A DNA stretch of 64,000 bases from Streptomyces cucumeris (GCF_024295805.1 NZ_JANCLX010000019.1:1-64000); one strand, 5' to 3'. Shown: positions 16,530 through 25,507, numbered from the stretch's first letter. The notes: a model not told the origin generated them from the letters alone. Translations and numbers: made by a program.

Positions 16530-17453
16530 TTGAACCACATCGCGCCGTACGACACCGTGATTGTCGGAGGCGGGCCCGCAGGACTCACCGCGGCTCTGGC
16601 CCTGACCCGCTACCGCCACCGGACCCTGGTCGCGGAGTCCCCGGCCGCGCCTCGTAACGCGGCCTCCCGCGGGGTCCACGGCGTTATCGGGCTGGAGGGT
16701 GCCACCCCGGCCGAGGTCCGTGCGCGGGCCTGGGCCGAGCTGGACGCCTATGGGCTGGCCGAGCGCCGGGACACCGGCGCCGACGACATCGCCCCGCTGC
16801 CGGAGGGCGGATTCCGTACGGTGCTCGGCGACGGCACGCAGGCGTGGTCCCGGACCGTCCTGCTGGCCACCGGCGTCGTGGACATCCACCCGGAAGACGT
16901 CGAGGGCTTCACCGCATGCTGGGGCCGCACCGTCATCCACTGCCCGTTCTGCGTCGGCTGGGAGAACGCGGGGCGCACCTGGGGCCTGGTCGCCGACGAC
17001 GCCGACTATGCCGCGAGGGCCGCCACCGGATTCAGGGCCTGGTCCGCCGACGTGATCGCCATCGCCCCGCCCGGTATGGACCGTGCGGAGGAGGCCCGGC
17101 GAGCCCTGCGGGCCGCGGGCAACGATCTCGTGCAAGGGGAGATCGCCCGGCTGCATCACCACGACGGCGAGCTGTACGCGGTGGAGATGGCCGACGGCAC
17201 TCGGATCGACAGGCAGACCCTGCTGTGGGCCCCGCCGCAGCGGCAGGTCCCGCTCGTCACCCACCTCGCCGACACCCTCGGCCTCGTCCTTGACGACGAT
17301 GGATTCGTCATCGTCGGGGCCGACCAGCAGACCAGCGTCCCCGGCCTGTATGCGGCGGGCGACCTCACCACCGCCTGGGAACAGGGCGCCATGAACGCCG
17401 CCGGAGCCGGCGCCACGGCTGCCGACGCCATCCACTTCGCCCACCCGGCCTGA
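16530..17453 (+). CDS. Thioredoxin-reductase-like FAD/NAD(P) oxidoreductase
   Basis: 307 residues from TTG 16530, chosen because TGGAGGC lies just upstream and because earlier starts would run through the operator. FAD motif TVIVGGGPAGLTAALAL at the start, the CPFC dithiol in HCPFCVGWEN (about residues 133-142), the NAD(P) region GLVADDADYAARAATGF, and the C-terminal GLYAAGDLTT. The CPFC pair corresponds to the redox Cys of thioredoxin reductase and of GliT/HlmI dithiol oxidases. It may form or reduce disulfides in a small molecule. TetR-controlled, divergent from the methyltransferase. Confidence 0.85.
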   Translation: MNHIAPYDTVIVGGGPAGLTAALALTRYRHRTLVAESPAAPRNAASRGVHGVIGLEGATPAEVRARAWAELDAYGLAERRDTGADDIAPLPEGGFRTVLGDGTQAWSRTVLLATGVVDIHPEDVEGFTACWGRTVIHCPFCVGWENAGRTWGLVADDADYAARAATGFRAWSADVIAIAPPGMDRAEEARRALRAAGNDLVQGEIARLHHHDGELYAVEMADGTRIDRQTLLWAPPQRQVPLVTHLADTLGLVLDDDGFVIVGADQQTSVPGLYAAGDLTTAWEQGAMNAAGAGATAADAIHFAHPA

Positions 17454-17478
17454 CCGCCCCGACCCACCGGATCCCTCC

Positions 17479-18111
17479 GTGACCGAGCGAGACTTCACCG
17501 ACTACATCGAGCGCATCGGGGACCGCAGCGCCCTCTACCAGGCCGTGGCCGCCCACACCGGAGCCCGCCGCGTCCTGTACCCCGGCAGCTACCTCGACCT
17601 CGCCCCCTCCTGCATCTGGCCCGACGTCACATACCTCGACGCCGACACCCGCGCCTCCAAAGCCTTCCAGGGCCCCGGCGCCACCCACCACGCCACCCGG
17701 CACAAGCAATACCCCGAACACCCCCGCATCGCGTACGTGCCCGGCGACTACACCCGTACCCTCACGGATCTCTCCGCGGCCGAGTGGGATCTGGTCATCT
17801 CCCTGTACGCGGGCCCCGTCTCCGAACCTGCCACCCGCTGCCTGCGCCCGGAAGGCTGGCTCCTGGCCAACAACAGCCACGCCGACGCCGGCCTCGCCCA
17901 CCTCGACCCCCGCTACCGGCTCGCCGCCGTCGTCCACCACCGTTCCGGCCGCTACCGCCTCACCACCGACGACCTCGACCGCTTCCTGCAACCCAAACGC
18001 CCGCCCCACCCCACCCGTGAACAACTCCACACCACCGGCAGAGGTGCCGCCTACACCCACCCCGCCACCGCCTACCTCTTCCGCCTCCGCCCCCACACGC
18101 ACGAGCGGTAG
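17479..18111 (+). CDS. Methyltransferase-fold protein, function unknown
   Basis: 210 residues from GTG 17479, 25 bases after the flavoprotein gene, so the two are probably one operon. Sequence order suggests a class I methyltransferase-like Rossmann fold: RVLYPGSYLDLAPS in place of motif I, DVTYLDADTRASKAF, then WDLVISLYAGPVSEPATRCL and GWLLANNSHADAG. The motif I Gly pattern is imperfect, so SAM binding is not assured. It may act with the neighbouring methyltransferase. The tail is rich in His, Pro and Arg. Confidence 0.6.
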   Translation: MTERDFTDYIERIGDRSALYQAVAAHTGARRVLYPGSYLDLAPSCIWPDVTYLDADTRASKAFQGPGATHHATRHKQYPEHPRIAYVPGDYTRTLTDLSAAEWDLVISLYAGPVSEPATRCLRPEGWLLANNSHADAGLAHLDPRYRLAAVVHHRSGRYRLTTDDLDRFLQPKRPPHPTREQLHTTGRGAAYTHPATAYLFRLRPHTHER

Positions 18112-18166
18112 ACACTGTGGTCCGGGCTTGTCTCCGCATCGTGCCCCTGTTCGCACCGTATGCAGG

Positions 18167-18757
18167 TCAGGGGCTGACCGAGTGCCAGATGCGATCGGGC
18201 AGTGTCCGTGCGGCTTCCTCGATGTCGACGTCTCCCATGGTCAGCCAACGGCGGGCGACCGCCGTTGTCGGGCCGAGGACGAGGGACTCGATGAGGGGTC
18301 CGGGCAGGGCGGCGAGCTCGCCTGCGTCCTGACGTGCGTGTATCCAGAGCGCGAAGAGTGTCAGGCGAGCCTCCTGGGAGTCCCGGATCTGATCGCCCCG
18401 GGACATGAACTCATGGTCGATCGTGGCGGAGTGCAGCAGCCGGGCCTCGTCCGGGTGGGTCCGGACGAATGTCAGGTAGGCCCGGACGACGGCCCGGACC
18501 CCGGAGCGCGCATCGGCCGTCGCCTGGAGCGCGGTGGCGAGTTCCTCCAGGAGTTGGCCCAGACAGCGCAGGGCGAGTGCGCTGAGCACCCCTTGGAGGC
18601 TGCCGAAATGGTGGTAGACGCTCCCGGCGCTGACGCCGCTGCTCTTGGTGATCGTGCCGACGGTGAGGCCGGCTTCACCGGAGGAGGTGTAGATGCGCAG
18701 CGCGGAGTCCAGAACCTGTTCGACGGTGGCCTCGCCGCGCTGCTGCTTCGGGCTCAT
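18167..18757 (-). CDS. TetR-family regulator
   Basis: 196 residues if started at ATG 18757 (MSPKQQRG). A TTG at 18829 is possible but has no ribosome-binding site and begins 4 bases from the operator. The helix-turn-helix lies at about residues 12-57 (VLDSALRIYTSSGEAGLTVG, then GVSAGSVYHHFGSLQGVLSA). C-terminal domain of the TetR_C type with a RxWLTMGDVDIEEA end. The operator at 18833-18852 lies just upstream. Divergent from the kinase gene at 19059, about 300 bases away; whether it controls the kinase is open. Confidence 0.88.
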   Translation of the reverse strand: MSPKQQRGEATVEQVLDSALRIYTSSGEAGLTVGTITKSSGVSAGSVYHHFGSLQGVLSALALRCLGQLLEELATALQATADARSGVRAVVRAYLTFVRTHPDEARLLHSATIDHEFMSRGDQIRDSQEARLTLFALWIHARQDAGELAALPGPLIESLVLGPTTAVARRWLTMGDVDIEEAARTLPDRIWHSVSP

Positions 18758-18832
18758 CGAGAACACGTCCCCGGTCCGACGGTGCTGAATGGAGGACTCC
18801 GGGTCCTCGCCTCGGCCAGCATAAGTCAACCG

Positions 18833-18852
18833 TTCTGGAATATTTTCCAGAA
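18833..18852. promoter_or_regulatory. TetR operator, perfect palindrome
   Basis: TTCTGGAA-TATT-TTCCAGAA, an 8-bp perfect inverted repeat around an AT-rich centre. It is in the control region of the TetR gene (18167-18757) and on the way to the divergent kinase gene. The AT centre may overlap the promoter -10. Confidence 0.7.
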
Positions 18853-19058
18853 ACCACTTCCACTGCCGGGTGAGGGGACATCAGACTGGTCCCGCGCCGT
18901 ACGCATGCCTCCGCTGCCGTGACGAACCGTGTCCGCCAACGGAGGCGGCGCGGCCCGCGCCCGTTCGCCGCCGTGCGGCACTCGCACTGGCGCGTCGGGC
19001 CATCCGGCACATCCGGACAACGGCATGGACGGGGGACGCATATGAGGAGTGACGCCGC

Positions 19059-21284
19059 ATGACCGGGATGAAGCTCTTTTCACTCGAATCCAGCGATCCG
19101 CGGCGACTGGGTCCCTACCGGCTGCTGCGGCGGATCGCCACCGGCGGGATGGGGCGCATCTATCTCGCCCGGCAGGAGGCGCCCGGAACCCCCGCCGGCG
19201 TCGCGGGGCCCACGGGAACCGTCGTGGACCACGGGCTCGTCGCGGTCAAGACGCTCCTGGCCGAGGGCGTCGTGAGCAGGCCGGACCGGGAGCGGTTCGC
19301 CCGCGAGGTGGAGCTGGCGGGGCGCGTCGACAGTGCCTGCACGGCCACGGTGCTCGACGCCGACCCCAGGGCGGAACGCCCCTGGCTCGCCATCGAGTTC
19401 ATTCCGGCGCCGAGCCTGGCCGAGCTCGTTGTCAGCGCCGGGACGCTGCCCGTCGATGGTGTGCGGTGGGTGGCCGCCGAAGCCGCGCGAGCGCTCAAGG
19501 AACTGCACGGTCTGGGAGTCGTCCACCGGGATGTCAAACCCCTGAACGTCCTGCTGCCCCATGATGGTCCCCGTCTGATCGACTTCGGCATCTCGCACGC
19601 TCACGACCACACCAGCTCCACGACGACCATCGGCACCTTCGCGTTCGCATCACCGGAGCAGGCGTGCGGACGGAAGTCCACCGCGGCGTCCGACATGTAC
19701 TCCCTGGGCGCCACGCTCTTCTTCCTCGCGGTGGGCCGGCCGCCGTATGCGCAGACCGACCATTCCATCGGGGTGCTGGCTCTCGTCCAGCGCGGCGAGC
19801 TCGACGTCAGCGGGCTGCCGCCGGAACTGGAACCGCTGGTCCTTCCCCTGCTGGAAGTCGATCCCGAAAGGCGTCCCGCTCCGTCCGTGGTGCTCCAGGA
19901 GGCTCTGGATCATCTCGACCGGACGACGGGGGGCCGGGGCGACAACCGGTGGCTTCCGCGGCCCTGGACGGAGCTGATCGAGGAGTACGCGGAGCAGGGC
20001 CGTCAACTCCAGGCGGGAGCGGTGGACTTCGACGCCGCCGAGGCGCCGACCCGGGTCGAGGCCGGAGGTACCGCGGAGGGCGCGGACGAGGCCATTAGCG
20101 GGATGCGCGAGCAGTTGGAGGCCCTGCGACGCCAGCGCGACGCCCTGGTGCGGGCGCAGGCCGAGGAGCGGGAGCAGGCGGAGGCGCGGGAATTCGCGCG
20201 CCGCGCGGAGGAGGAGCGCAGGCGCAGGGAAGTTGCGCGTAAGGAAGCGGCGCAGCGCAGGGAGAGAGAACGCAGGGAACGGGAGAGGAAGGAGAAGGAG
20301 GAGAAGGCGCAGAGGGAGCGTGAGAGGAAGGAAAGGGAACAGAAGGAACGGGAGCGAGAGAAGAAGCGCAAGGAGCAGGAACGCTTACAGCAGGCGAAGA
20401 CCCAGACCTCGGCGACGGGCAAGAGCACCAGCACCATCTCGACGCCCAAGACCGTCCCGAAGCCTGGAGCGACGTCGAAGCCGGCCAAGACATCGGATTC
20501 CTCGGAAGGCTGGGGCGGCGTGCTCGTGGCCGCGCTCGTGATCGGAATCCTGATCTGGCAGCCCTGGGAGAAGAAGGACGACGACACCTCCAAGGGCACC
20601 CCCACCTCGCGGGTGACCACCTTGTCCACCAGCGGCGGATCCAGTGGCAGTGGATCCAGCGGCCTCGGGGACGGCCTCGGGGACAGTGGCACCGACAGCG
20701 ACACCTCCTCCGGCTCGTCGTACGGCGACTCGGACGACACCACGCCCGAACCCGACCCGACCACCAGCTCTCCCACGCCCGACCCCACCGAATCCGCCTT
20801 CAAAGCGGTGTCGTACGGCGACTGCCTGGACGTGGTCGACACCGGTTACGGCGGTCTCACGAAGTACGACTGGAGCGAGGACGAACCGAACACGACGTCC
20901 TGCGGCTACGGAAGCCGAGTGAAGGTTGTCGGCACCACCGGCAATTGCACCTCCGGCACGGCCAAGGCCACTTGGTCGTACTACTCCACCAGCAGCGGCC
21001 AGCGGTCCGCGCTCTGCCTCACCGGCCAGTACCACCAGGGCGACTGCCTGCTCGCCAAGCGCCAGGGAACCGATGTCAGCAGTGTCGCGATGCTGTCGTC
21101 CCCTAACTGCACGGACCGGCGGGTCCCCGCGGCGTACAACGAGATCCTGGTCGTCACCGACATCTACCGGGCCAGCGGCGGTGGCGCCGATGTCTGCCGC
21201 CACGGGCAGTACGACTCCAATACCTACTGGTCCACGAAGGTGGATGACGGTGCGACCCTGCTGTGCATGAAGGCGTACGACTGA
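19059..21284 (+). CDS. Membrane Ser/Thr protein kinase with coiled coil and extracellular sensor
   Basis: 741 residues, ATG with GAGGAG at 19044-19049. The kinase domain (about 11-280) is complete: Gly-rich loop IATGGMGRIYLARQE, VAVKTLL Lys, VVHRDVKPLNVLL, LIDFGIS, and a GTFAFASPEQ activation segment. A long Glu/Arg/Lys-rich coiled coil follows (about 345-450), then one transmembrane helix (VLVAALVIGILIWQPW, about 487-502), a Ser/Gly/Asp/Pro-rich linker and an extracellular domain of about 165 residues with several Cys pairs. No PASTA repeats. TTA codon 443 (20385-20387) suggests bldA-linked expression. The ligand is unknown. Confidence 0.93.
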   Translation: MTGMKLFSLESSDPRRLGPYRLLRRIATGGMGRIYLARQEAPGTPAGVAGPTGTVVDHGLVAVKTLLAEGVVSRPDRERFAREVELAGRVDSACTATVLDADPRAERPWLAIEFIPAPSLAELVVSAGTLPVDGVRWVAAEAARALKELHGLGVVHRDVKPLNVLLPHDGPRLIDFGISHAHDHTSSTTTIGTFAFASPEQACGRKSTAASDMYSLGATLFFLAVGRPPYAQTDHSIGVLALVQRGELDVSGLPPELEPLVLPLLEVDPERRPAPSVVLQEALDHLDRTTGGRGDNRWLPRPWTELIEEYAEQGRQLQAGAVDFDAAEAPTRVEAGGTAEGADEAISGMREQLEALRRQRDALVRAQAEEREQAEAREFARRAEEERRRREVARKEAAQRRERERRERERKEKEEKAQRERERKEREQKEREREKKRKEQERLQQAKTQTSATGKSTSTISTPKTVPKPGATSKPAKTSDSSEGWGGVLVAALVIGILIWQPWEKKDDDTSKGTPTSRVTTLSTSGGSSGSGSSGLGDGLGDSGTDSDTSSGSSYGDSDDTTPEPDPTTSSPTPDPTESAFKAVSYGDCLDVVDTGYGGLTKYDWSEDEPNTTSCGYGSRVKVVGTTGNCTSGTAKATWSYYSTSSGQRSALCLTGQYHQGDCLLAKRQGTDVSSVAMLSSPNCTDRRVPAAYNEILVVTDIYRASGGGADVCRHGQYDSNTYWSTKVDDGATLLCMKAYD

Positions 21285-21303
21285 CACGCCGACCGGAGCG
21301 ACG

Positions 21304-21326
21304 CCGACGGCGCACCCGTCCGTCGG
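21304..21326. terminator. Weak terminator after kinase gene
   Basis: 7-bp stem CCGACGG / CCGTCGG (21304-21310, 21320-21326), 20 bases after the kinase stop, between convergent genes. Short stem, so low confidence. Confidence 0.35.
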
Positions 21327-21348
21327 GGCGGGGCCGGGGTTGGCCGGC

Positions 21349-21981
21349 TCAGCCCTGAGGGAGGGGGCGGTTGACGATGGCGTGCGCGGAGCGGCGGGTC
21401 ATGCCGAGCATGCGCAGGACCTGCTCGGTGAGCTCGTCGCAGGCGGCCTCGTCCACGAGCTCGGGGTTGCCGAGCCAGAGGTTGATCAGAGCGTGCAGGG
21501 AGCCGGCGGTGGTGGCGACGGCGACGTAGGGGTTGTCGACGTGGAAGCGGCCGGCTTCGACGCCGCGCTTGATGTCCCGCAACGCCCGGGGGACCAGGCC
21601 TTTCTCCGACGTCAGATAGGACAGGCCGGTCTGCGCGAGAATCCGGGCCATCTGGGGGTGGGTCCAGATCAGCCGAGCGGTCTTGCGTACCGAGGTGGCG
21701 AAGACCTCGGCCGGGTCCTCGATGCCGGCGGTGACTTCGTCGAGAAGCTGGCCGTGCTCTTCGAGTACTTCGGCGATGGCGGCGTGGAACAGCTCCGACT
21801 TGCTGGTGAAGTGGTTGTAGAAGGAGCCGAAGCCGACGTCCGCGGCCTCCGTGAGGTCCTGGATGCTGACTTCCGCCATGCCGTGCTCGGCGAGGAAGGC
21901 GCGGGCCGCGTCGATGAGTGCCTGACGGGTGCGGGCCTTGCGCCGGTCGAGTCGGTTCATGGGCTGTTGAGCTGTCGGCAT
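21349..21981 (-). CDS. TetR-family regulator next to MBL operon
   Basis: 210 residues from ATG 21981. An earlier ATG (21993) and a later one (21960) are possible; none has a clear ribosome-binding site, and leaderless translation just inside the operator is plausible. The helix-turn-helix lies at about residues 12-60 (LIDAARAFLAEHGMAEVSI, then DVGFGSFYNHFTSKSELFHA). On the same strand as the MBL hydrolase gene and separated from it by a strong terminator. Confidence 0.88.
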   Translation of the reverse strand: MPTAQQPMNRLDRRKARTRQALIDAARAFLAEHGMAEVSIQDLTEAADVGFGSFYNHFTSKSELFHAAIAEVLEEHGQLLDEVTAGIEDPAEVFATSVRKTARLIWTHPQMARILAQTGLSYLTSEKGLVPRALRDIKRGVEAGRFHVDNPYVAVATTAGSLHALINLWLGNPELVDEAACDELTEQVLRMLGMTRRSAHAIVNRPLPQG

Positions 21982-21991
21982 GACGGAGATC

Positions 21992-22018
21992 ATAGCCAGT
22001 CACACTTCTGATGGCTAT
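21992..22018. promoter_or_regulatory. Operator of the TetR gene
   Basis: ATAGCCA (21992-21998) and TGGCTAT (22012-22018) form a 7-bp inverted repeat with a 13-base spacer that overlaps the presumed transcription start of the TetR gene. Probably autoregulation. Confidence 0.55.
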
Positions 22019-22094
22019 CTCAGTTCTGTGGCATGCCCATGCGTCGTGCAACAGAGCCATCCGGGAGCGTACGGCGGAAGACCGCGACCGGCGC

Positions 22095-22131
22095 GGCCGG
22101 GCAGTTCGGGCCATGCCCGAACCGCCCGGCC
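22095..22131. terminator. Strong terminator after MBL gene
   Basis: 17-bp stem with a single A-C mismatch (GGCCGGGC-A-GTTCGGGC at 22095-22111 pairing with 22115-22131) and a 3-nt loop. It begins 5 bases after the end of the MBL gene on the minus strand. Confidence 0.85.
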
Positions 22132-22135
22132 TGTC

Positions 22136-23002
22136 TCACTCCCCGGTGAGTTCGAAGCCCATCAGGTCCCGGCCCACCGACACCTTTCCTTCGTAGCCGC
22201 CCTCCCTGAGGTCCTGCTCGAACGCCGCCTCGTCCTCGGGTGTCGACGGTGCCGGGATCAGGTGGGTCAGGACGGTGTGTGGCACTCCGGCGCGCTTGGC
22301 CATCGCGCCGAGTGCCACCGTGTCGGCGTGGTAGTCGAAGATCTTCTCGAAGACGGAGCCGCGGATCGCCTCCTCGAGCGCGGTGATGCGGCACGCCTCA
22401 TGGACCAGTACCTGGGCGCCACGGCACAAGTCCTCGACCTCCGCGCAGACCCGGGTGTCGCCGGAGACGACGACCGCGCCGTCCGGAGTGTCGATCCGGT
22501 AGGCGACCGCCTCCTTCACCGGCTCGTGGTGCACACCGACCGCGGACACCGTCACCGAGCCGTCCGCGCTGCGCCACACTTCCTGCGGCGTCGCCGGTAC
22601 GCGGAACGATGTGATGGCCGCTGAGGGCGTCTCCGACTGGACATGGGCCATGCGGGCTTCGATGTCGCCGGTGTACGGGTCGAGCATCCGGTTCAGGAAG
22701 CTGATCGCCTCGCCGGCCGGGGCCAGCACCGGCAGCGGCCCGGCCGGGAAGACGGCGCTCTGCACCCAGCGCACCATGGTGAGGTCGGGCAGGTCCACCA
22801 CGTGATCGCTGTGCACATGGGTGACGAAGACCGCGCTGAGTTCGTAGGGGCGCAGACCGGCTTCCGCCAGGCGCAGTGTGGTGGCCCGGCCCGTGTCGAA
22901 CTGCAGGGCGATGTCGCCGTGGCGTACGAGCGTACCGGCGCCGGCACGGCCCGGCTCCGGATAGGGCACTCCGGTTCCGGTGAGGGTGACCGTGGTCGTC
23001 AT
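22136..23002 (-). CDS. MBL-fold metallo-hydrolase
   Basis: 288 residues from ATG 23002, which overlaps the stop of the upstream gene. The metallo-beta-lactamase HxHxDH motif is intact: VFVTHVHSDHVVDLPDLT (about 59-76). Later metal ligands: VVVSGDTR (Asp) and a C-terminal VLTHLIPA (His). This arrangement fits ribonuclease-Z-like/arylsulfatase-type MBL hydrolases that cleave phosphodiesters, sulfate esters or lactones. Second gene of a two-gene operon with the DUF3159-like membrane protein. Substrate unknown. Confidence 0.88.
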   Translation of the reverse strand: MTTTVTLTGTGVPYPEPGRAGAGTLVRHGDIALQFDTGRATTLRLAEAGLRPYELSAVFVTHVHSDHVVDLPDLTMVRWVQSAVFPAGPLPVLAPAGEAISFLNRMLDPYTGDIEARMAHVQSETPSAAITSFRVPATPQEVWRSADGSVTVSAVGVHHEPVKEAVAYRIDTPDGAVVVSGDTRVCAEVEDLCRGAQVLVHEACRITALEEAIRGSVFEKIFDYHADTVALGAMAKRAGVPHTVLTHLIPAPSTPEDEAAFEQDLREGGYEGKVSVGRDLMGFELTGE

Positions 23003-23628
23003 GAGTGGGGTTCCTTGTCTTGCGCGGTGGCGACAGCAGGGGAGAGGGAAGCCGGAGAGGCGGCGCCGCGCCGTACGACGCGCCAGGACAGCACCGCGCA
23101 GACCAGGACGGCGGGCTTGCCCGTCGTGATCGACGCGATGCCGAGGGCGACCACTGCGTCGGCGGCGTAGAGCGGCAGCAACAGTGCGAGATGCAGGCAC
23201 CACAGTCCGAGCCACAGCAGGGTCAGCTTGCGGTGCAGCCGCAGCCTGTCCCGATCGCGGTACCAAGTGGGTACCTCGCTCCCCGACCAGCGGGAGATCA
23301 GTCCGGTCAGGGGGCGGCCGGTGAGGAGGGAGCCGCCGAAGGCGACGGTCAACACGCCGTTCATCAGCAGGTCCGGGAGGAAGAAGTCCCGTCCTTCGCC
23401 TGTCTGGTAGGCGAACAGGGAGTGGATGAGCACGATGCCCAGTGACACGCCGATGAGCCGTATCTGACGGCCGTGCAGGAGACGCCAGCAGGCGATGACG
23501 AGGGCGACGGCGGTGGCGGCGGCCGCACCCGCGATCGTCCCCCGCAGGCCATGTCCGACGAGGAAGGCGGCGATCGGCGCACCGGCGTCGAATGTCTTGC
23601 GCAGCCCGTCTGCGGTGGCGAAGGTCAT
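22999..23628 (-). CDS. DUF3159-like membrane protein
   Basis: 209 residues with about five or six hydrophobic helices and a polar C-terminal tail. The pattern VIACWRLLHGRQIRLIGVSLG then AYQTGEGRDFFLPDLLMN is that of DUF3159 (a streptomycete four- to six-helix membrane family of unknown role). It overlaps the MBL gene by four bases, so the two are coupled. The start ATG has only a weak ribosome-binding site. The family suggests a small integral membrane protein, perhaps an intramembrane partner of the hydrolase; this is inference. Confidence 0.7.
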   Translation of the reverse strand: MTFATADGLRKTFDAGAPIAAFLVGHGLRGTIAGAAAATAVALVIACWRLLHGRQIRLIGVSLGIVLIHSLFAYQTGEGRDFFLPDLLMNGVLTVAFGGSLLTGRPLTGLISRWSGSEVPTWYRDRDRLRLHRKLTLLWLGLWCLHLALLLPLYAADAVVALGIASITTGKPAVLVCAVLSWRVVRRGAASPASLSPAVATAQDKEPHS

Positions 23629-24315
23629 CGGTCGCGCAGGTCGGCGCGTACGGAATGGAGCGGGAAGGCCGAACCTTCGGTTTCGTCATGCCGGGAGCGG
23701 GTGGCGGACTGGTCCACGCGGCCGAGGTCGGTCCCGTGTGTGGCGACGCGGTGTGGGTTCGTCCGTGGGCATATCCGGGCACTGCCCGGGCTCGACGATG
23801 TGGCGGACGAGCCGCGCCGCCGGGAGGAGGCCCTGTGTATCGGCCCATGGGAGTGGCGCGATGGGGTCAGACCCTGAGGTACGTCGTCGACCGGTCGGGC
23901 TCGCGTCATTGCTCACTCCTGAGGTGATGTCGTCCTGTGGTCACGCGGGCGCTGAGCACTCGTAACCGTCTGCCTCACAGATGACGATAGCCTCAAGAGA
24001 ATGATGTGTCATCTGTGCTGATGACTTCATCATTTTTGAGAGTTGCTCACTTTCCGGGAGCGGGCGGGTGGCAGATGGGGAGACAGGGGGGATCCAGTGG
24101 CGGCAGCCATCGCCGATCATTCGCAGGTCAGTGCGGGTTCTGCGATGGCGGCCGTACGCGATGTCGGCGGCCGCACCGTCGGGTGGGCGGACAGCTTGCA
24201 CCGCCGGGCCCCCGGTGAGAGTGGCCGGAACAACGTCCTACGGATCGACGAGTCACCGGAGTCGCGAGTCTGGCAGTGCTCGGCCCCCGGGCTGCGAGAT
24301 CGCGGAGCCTCCGGT
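23629..24315. other. Gene-poor stretch with operator-like repeats
   Basis: About 690 bases with no open frame that reads like protein. The part near 23940-24040 is unusually AT-rich for this window and holds nested inverted repeats (listed separately), which fits the promoter region of the DUF3159/MBL operon. The remainder, on both strands, shows frames interrupted by stops. Confidence 0.5.
23976..24032. promoter_or_regulatory. Cluster of inverted repeats, AT-rich
   Basis: CACAGATGAC (23976-23985) pairs with GTCATCTGTG (24008-24017) as perfect 10-bp arms around 22 bases. Immediately beside it TGATGA-CT-TCATCA (24019-24032) is a second perfect palindrome. All share the GATGA/TCATC core. Likely a regulator site; the target and the protein are not evident. 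Confidence 0.5.
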
Positions 24316-24636
24316 TCAGGCGCCGGGAGGCCTGTAGTCGACCTGCTTCTTCGTCGCGGCATCGAGATCTTCGGGGCTGAGCAACGGAACAGCCTTGGAG
24401 TGCACAGCGCCGCTTGCCCGTGCCGCGATGGAGGTGGCGGCCATCGACACGTTGTCGGGCATGTCGACGACGACGTACAGATCGTGTTCTCCAAAGGCGA
24501 AGTACATCCACTCCAGCGTTCCCCCGCAGGACTGGAGCTCCCGCTTGATGGCCTCCCTGCGTCCCGTACCTCCATCGGCGAGCACCCCCTTGGTGCCCTC
24601 AACGCTGTAACTGGCCATCACCAGGTACTTCGGCAT
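24316..24636 (-). CDS. GYD domain-containing protein
   Basis: 106 residues from ATG 24636, with GGGAG 6 bases upstream. The GYD-domain pattern is visible: YLVMASYSVEGTKGVLADGGTGRR, then EWMYFAFGEHDLYVVVDMPDN and a C-terminal PLLSPEDLDAATK (each quoted in part). It is a small ferredoxin-like alpha/beta protein family of unknown role, often near stress or redox genes. It stands alone here, without a close co-directional partner. Confidence 0.85.
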   Translation of the reverse strand: MPKYLVMASYSVEGTKGVLADGGTGRREAIKRELQSCGGTLEWMYFAFGEHDLYVVVDMPDNVSMAATSIAARASGAVHSKAVPLLSPEDLDAATKKQVDYRPPGA

Positions 24637-25150
24637 GTACATCTCCCACTCACTCATCGCAGCCGGCACCTTTTCCATACCGCGTGAGAGGGGTGTTGCT
24701 GCGAGCACCGTGAACCAATGCCCCAGGTGGCGTAGCTGGCCCGCCGACTGGCCCACGTGGGGCCCGGACCGCCGTCCGGGCCCCACGGCATTCACGCGCG
24801 ACGGTGGTGCGGTCGAGACCGCCGCCTCCGGTACCTGTTTGAGCCTGAAGTCAGGGTGCAGGTGTTCCTGAGCCTGAGAGGGATACCACCAGGGCCGTGC
24901 CGGGGTGGCTCCTGCCTGCTCCACGGGGGAGTCCTGTCACCGAAGGCGGACGCAGGTGGCGGCACCTGATCAAGGTGTCCGGCCACCGCACGCTGCGGCA
25001 GCCGGGTGAGGAGGCAATGGTGGAGAGCGAATGGCAGGCTGGTGGGCCGGATCACCCAGTTATTGAGCACAGAAGGACACCCATTCCAGTGAGAAGTCCG
25101 CAGCAGAAAGGAGCGCGGCGCACATACGCGACGCGCGAAGGGTTCTGGCG
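24637..25150. other. Gene-poor stretch
   Basis: About 510 bases without a convincing gene on either strand: frames are short and codon bias is not sustained. It separates the GYD gene from the broken HIT gene and may be decayed sequence. Confidence 0.45.
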
Positions 25151-25418
25151 ATGGCTGATGACTGGCGCTCGGATCGGATCGGATCCGCCCTACGCGGTGA
25201 AAACCCCGCTGTGCTGCGGCGGTTGAACGCGGGACGGATTCTTGCATGCGCACGTATGGCCGCGATTCGATTGGGAACCGGCCGACTTGGTGGGCAGGCC
25301 GGTGTGGCTCCATCCCCGTACCAATTGGACCGACGAGCGGTTCGCCCTCGGCCCGCAGCACGACCCGCTGCGCGAAGCGATCAGGGATGAACTGGACCAT
25401 CTGCTTTCGGTGGACTGA
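25151..25418 (+). pseudogene. HIT-family protein, internally deleted and frameshifted
   Basis: Frame 1 from ATG 25151 gives MADDWRSDRIGSALRGENPA then VLRRLNAG, the typical N-terminus of actinomycete HIT-family hydrolases. From 25239 a different frame continues FLHAHVWPRFDWEPADLVGR through REAIRDELDHLLSVD to TGA 25416-25418, the family's usual C-terminus with the HAH motif. The middle (about 60-70 residues) is missing and the two halves are out of frame, so the gene is dead. The intact protein would bind nucleotides through its HIT triad. Confidence 0.8.
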
Positions 25419-25507
25419 CCGCGGGCACAGAACGCGGCGGCCGCATCCAGCACCCCATCGGCGATAGGCGGCGCTCCGGGGTGTTCGTAAACCACGAGTG
25501 AGGATCC

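Noticed and set aside
20233..20541. Frame inside the kinase coiled-coil region
   Set aside because: Out-of-frame reading of Arg/Lys/Glu repeats.
23592..23927. Plus-strand frame at the start of the DUF3159-like gene
   Set aside because: Overlaps the N-terminus of the real gene on the other strand and lacks codon bias.
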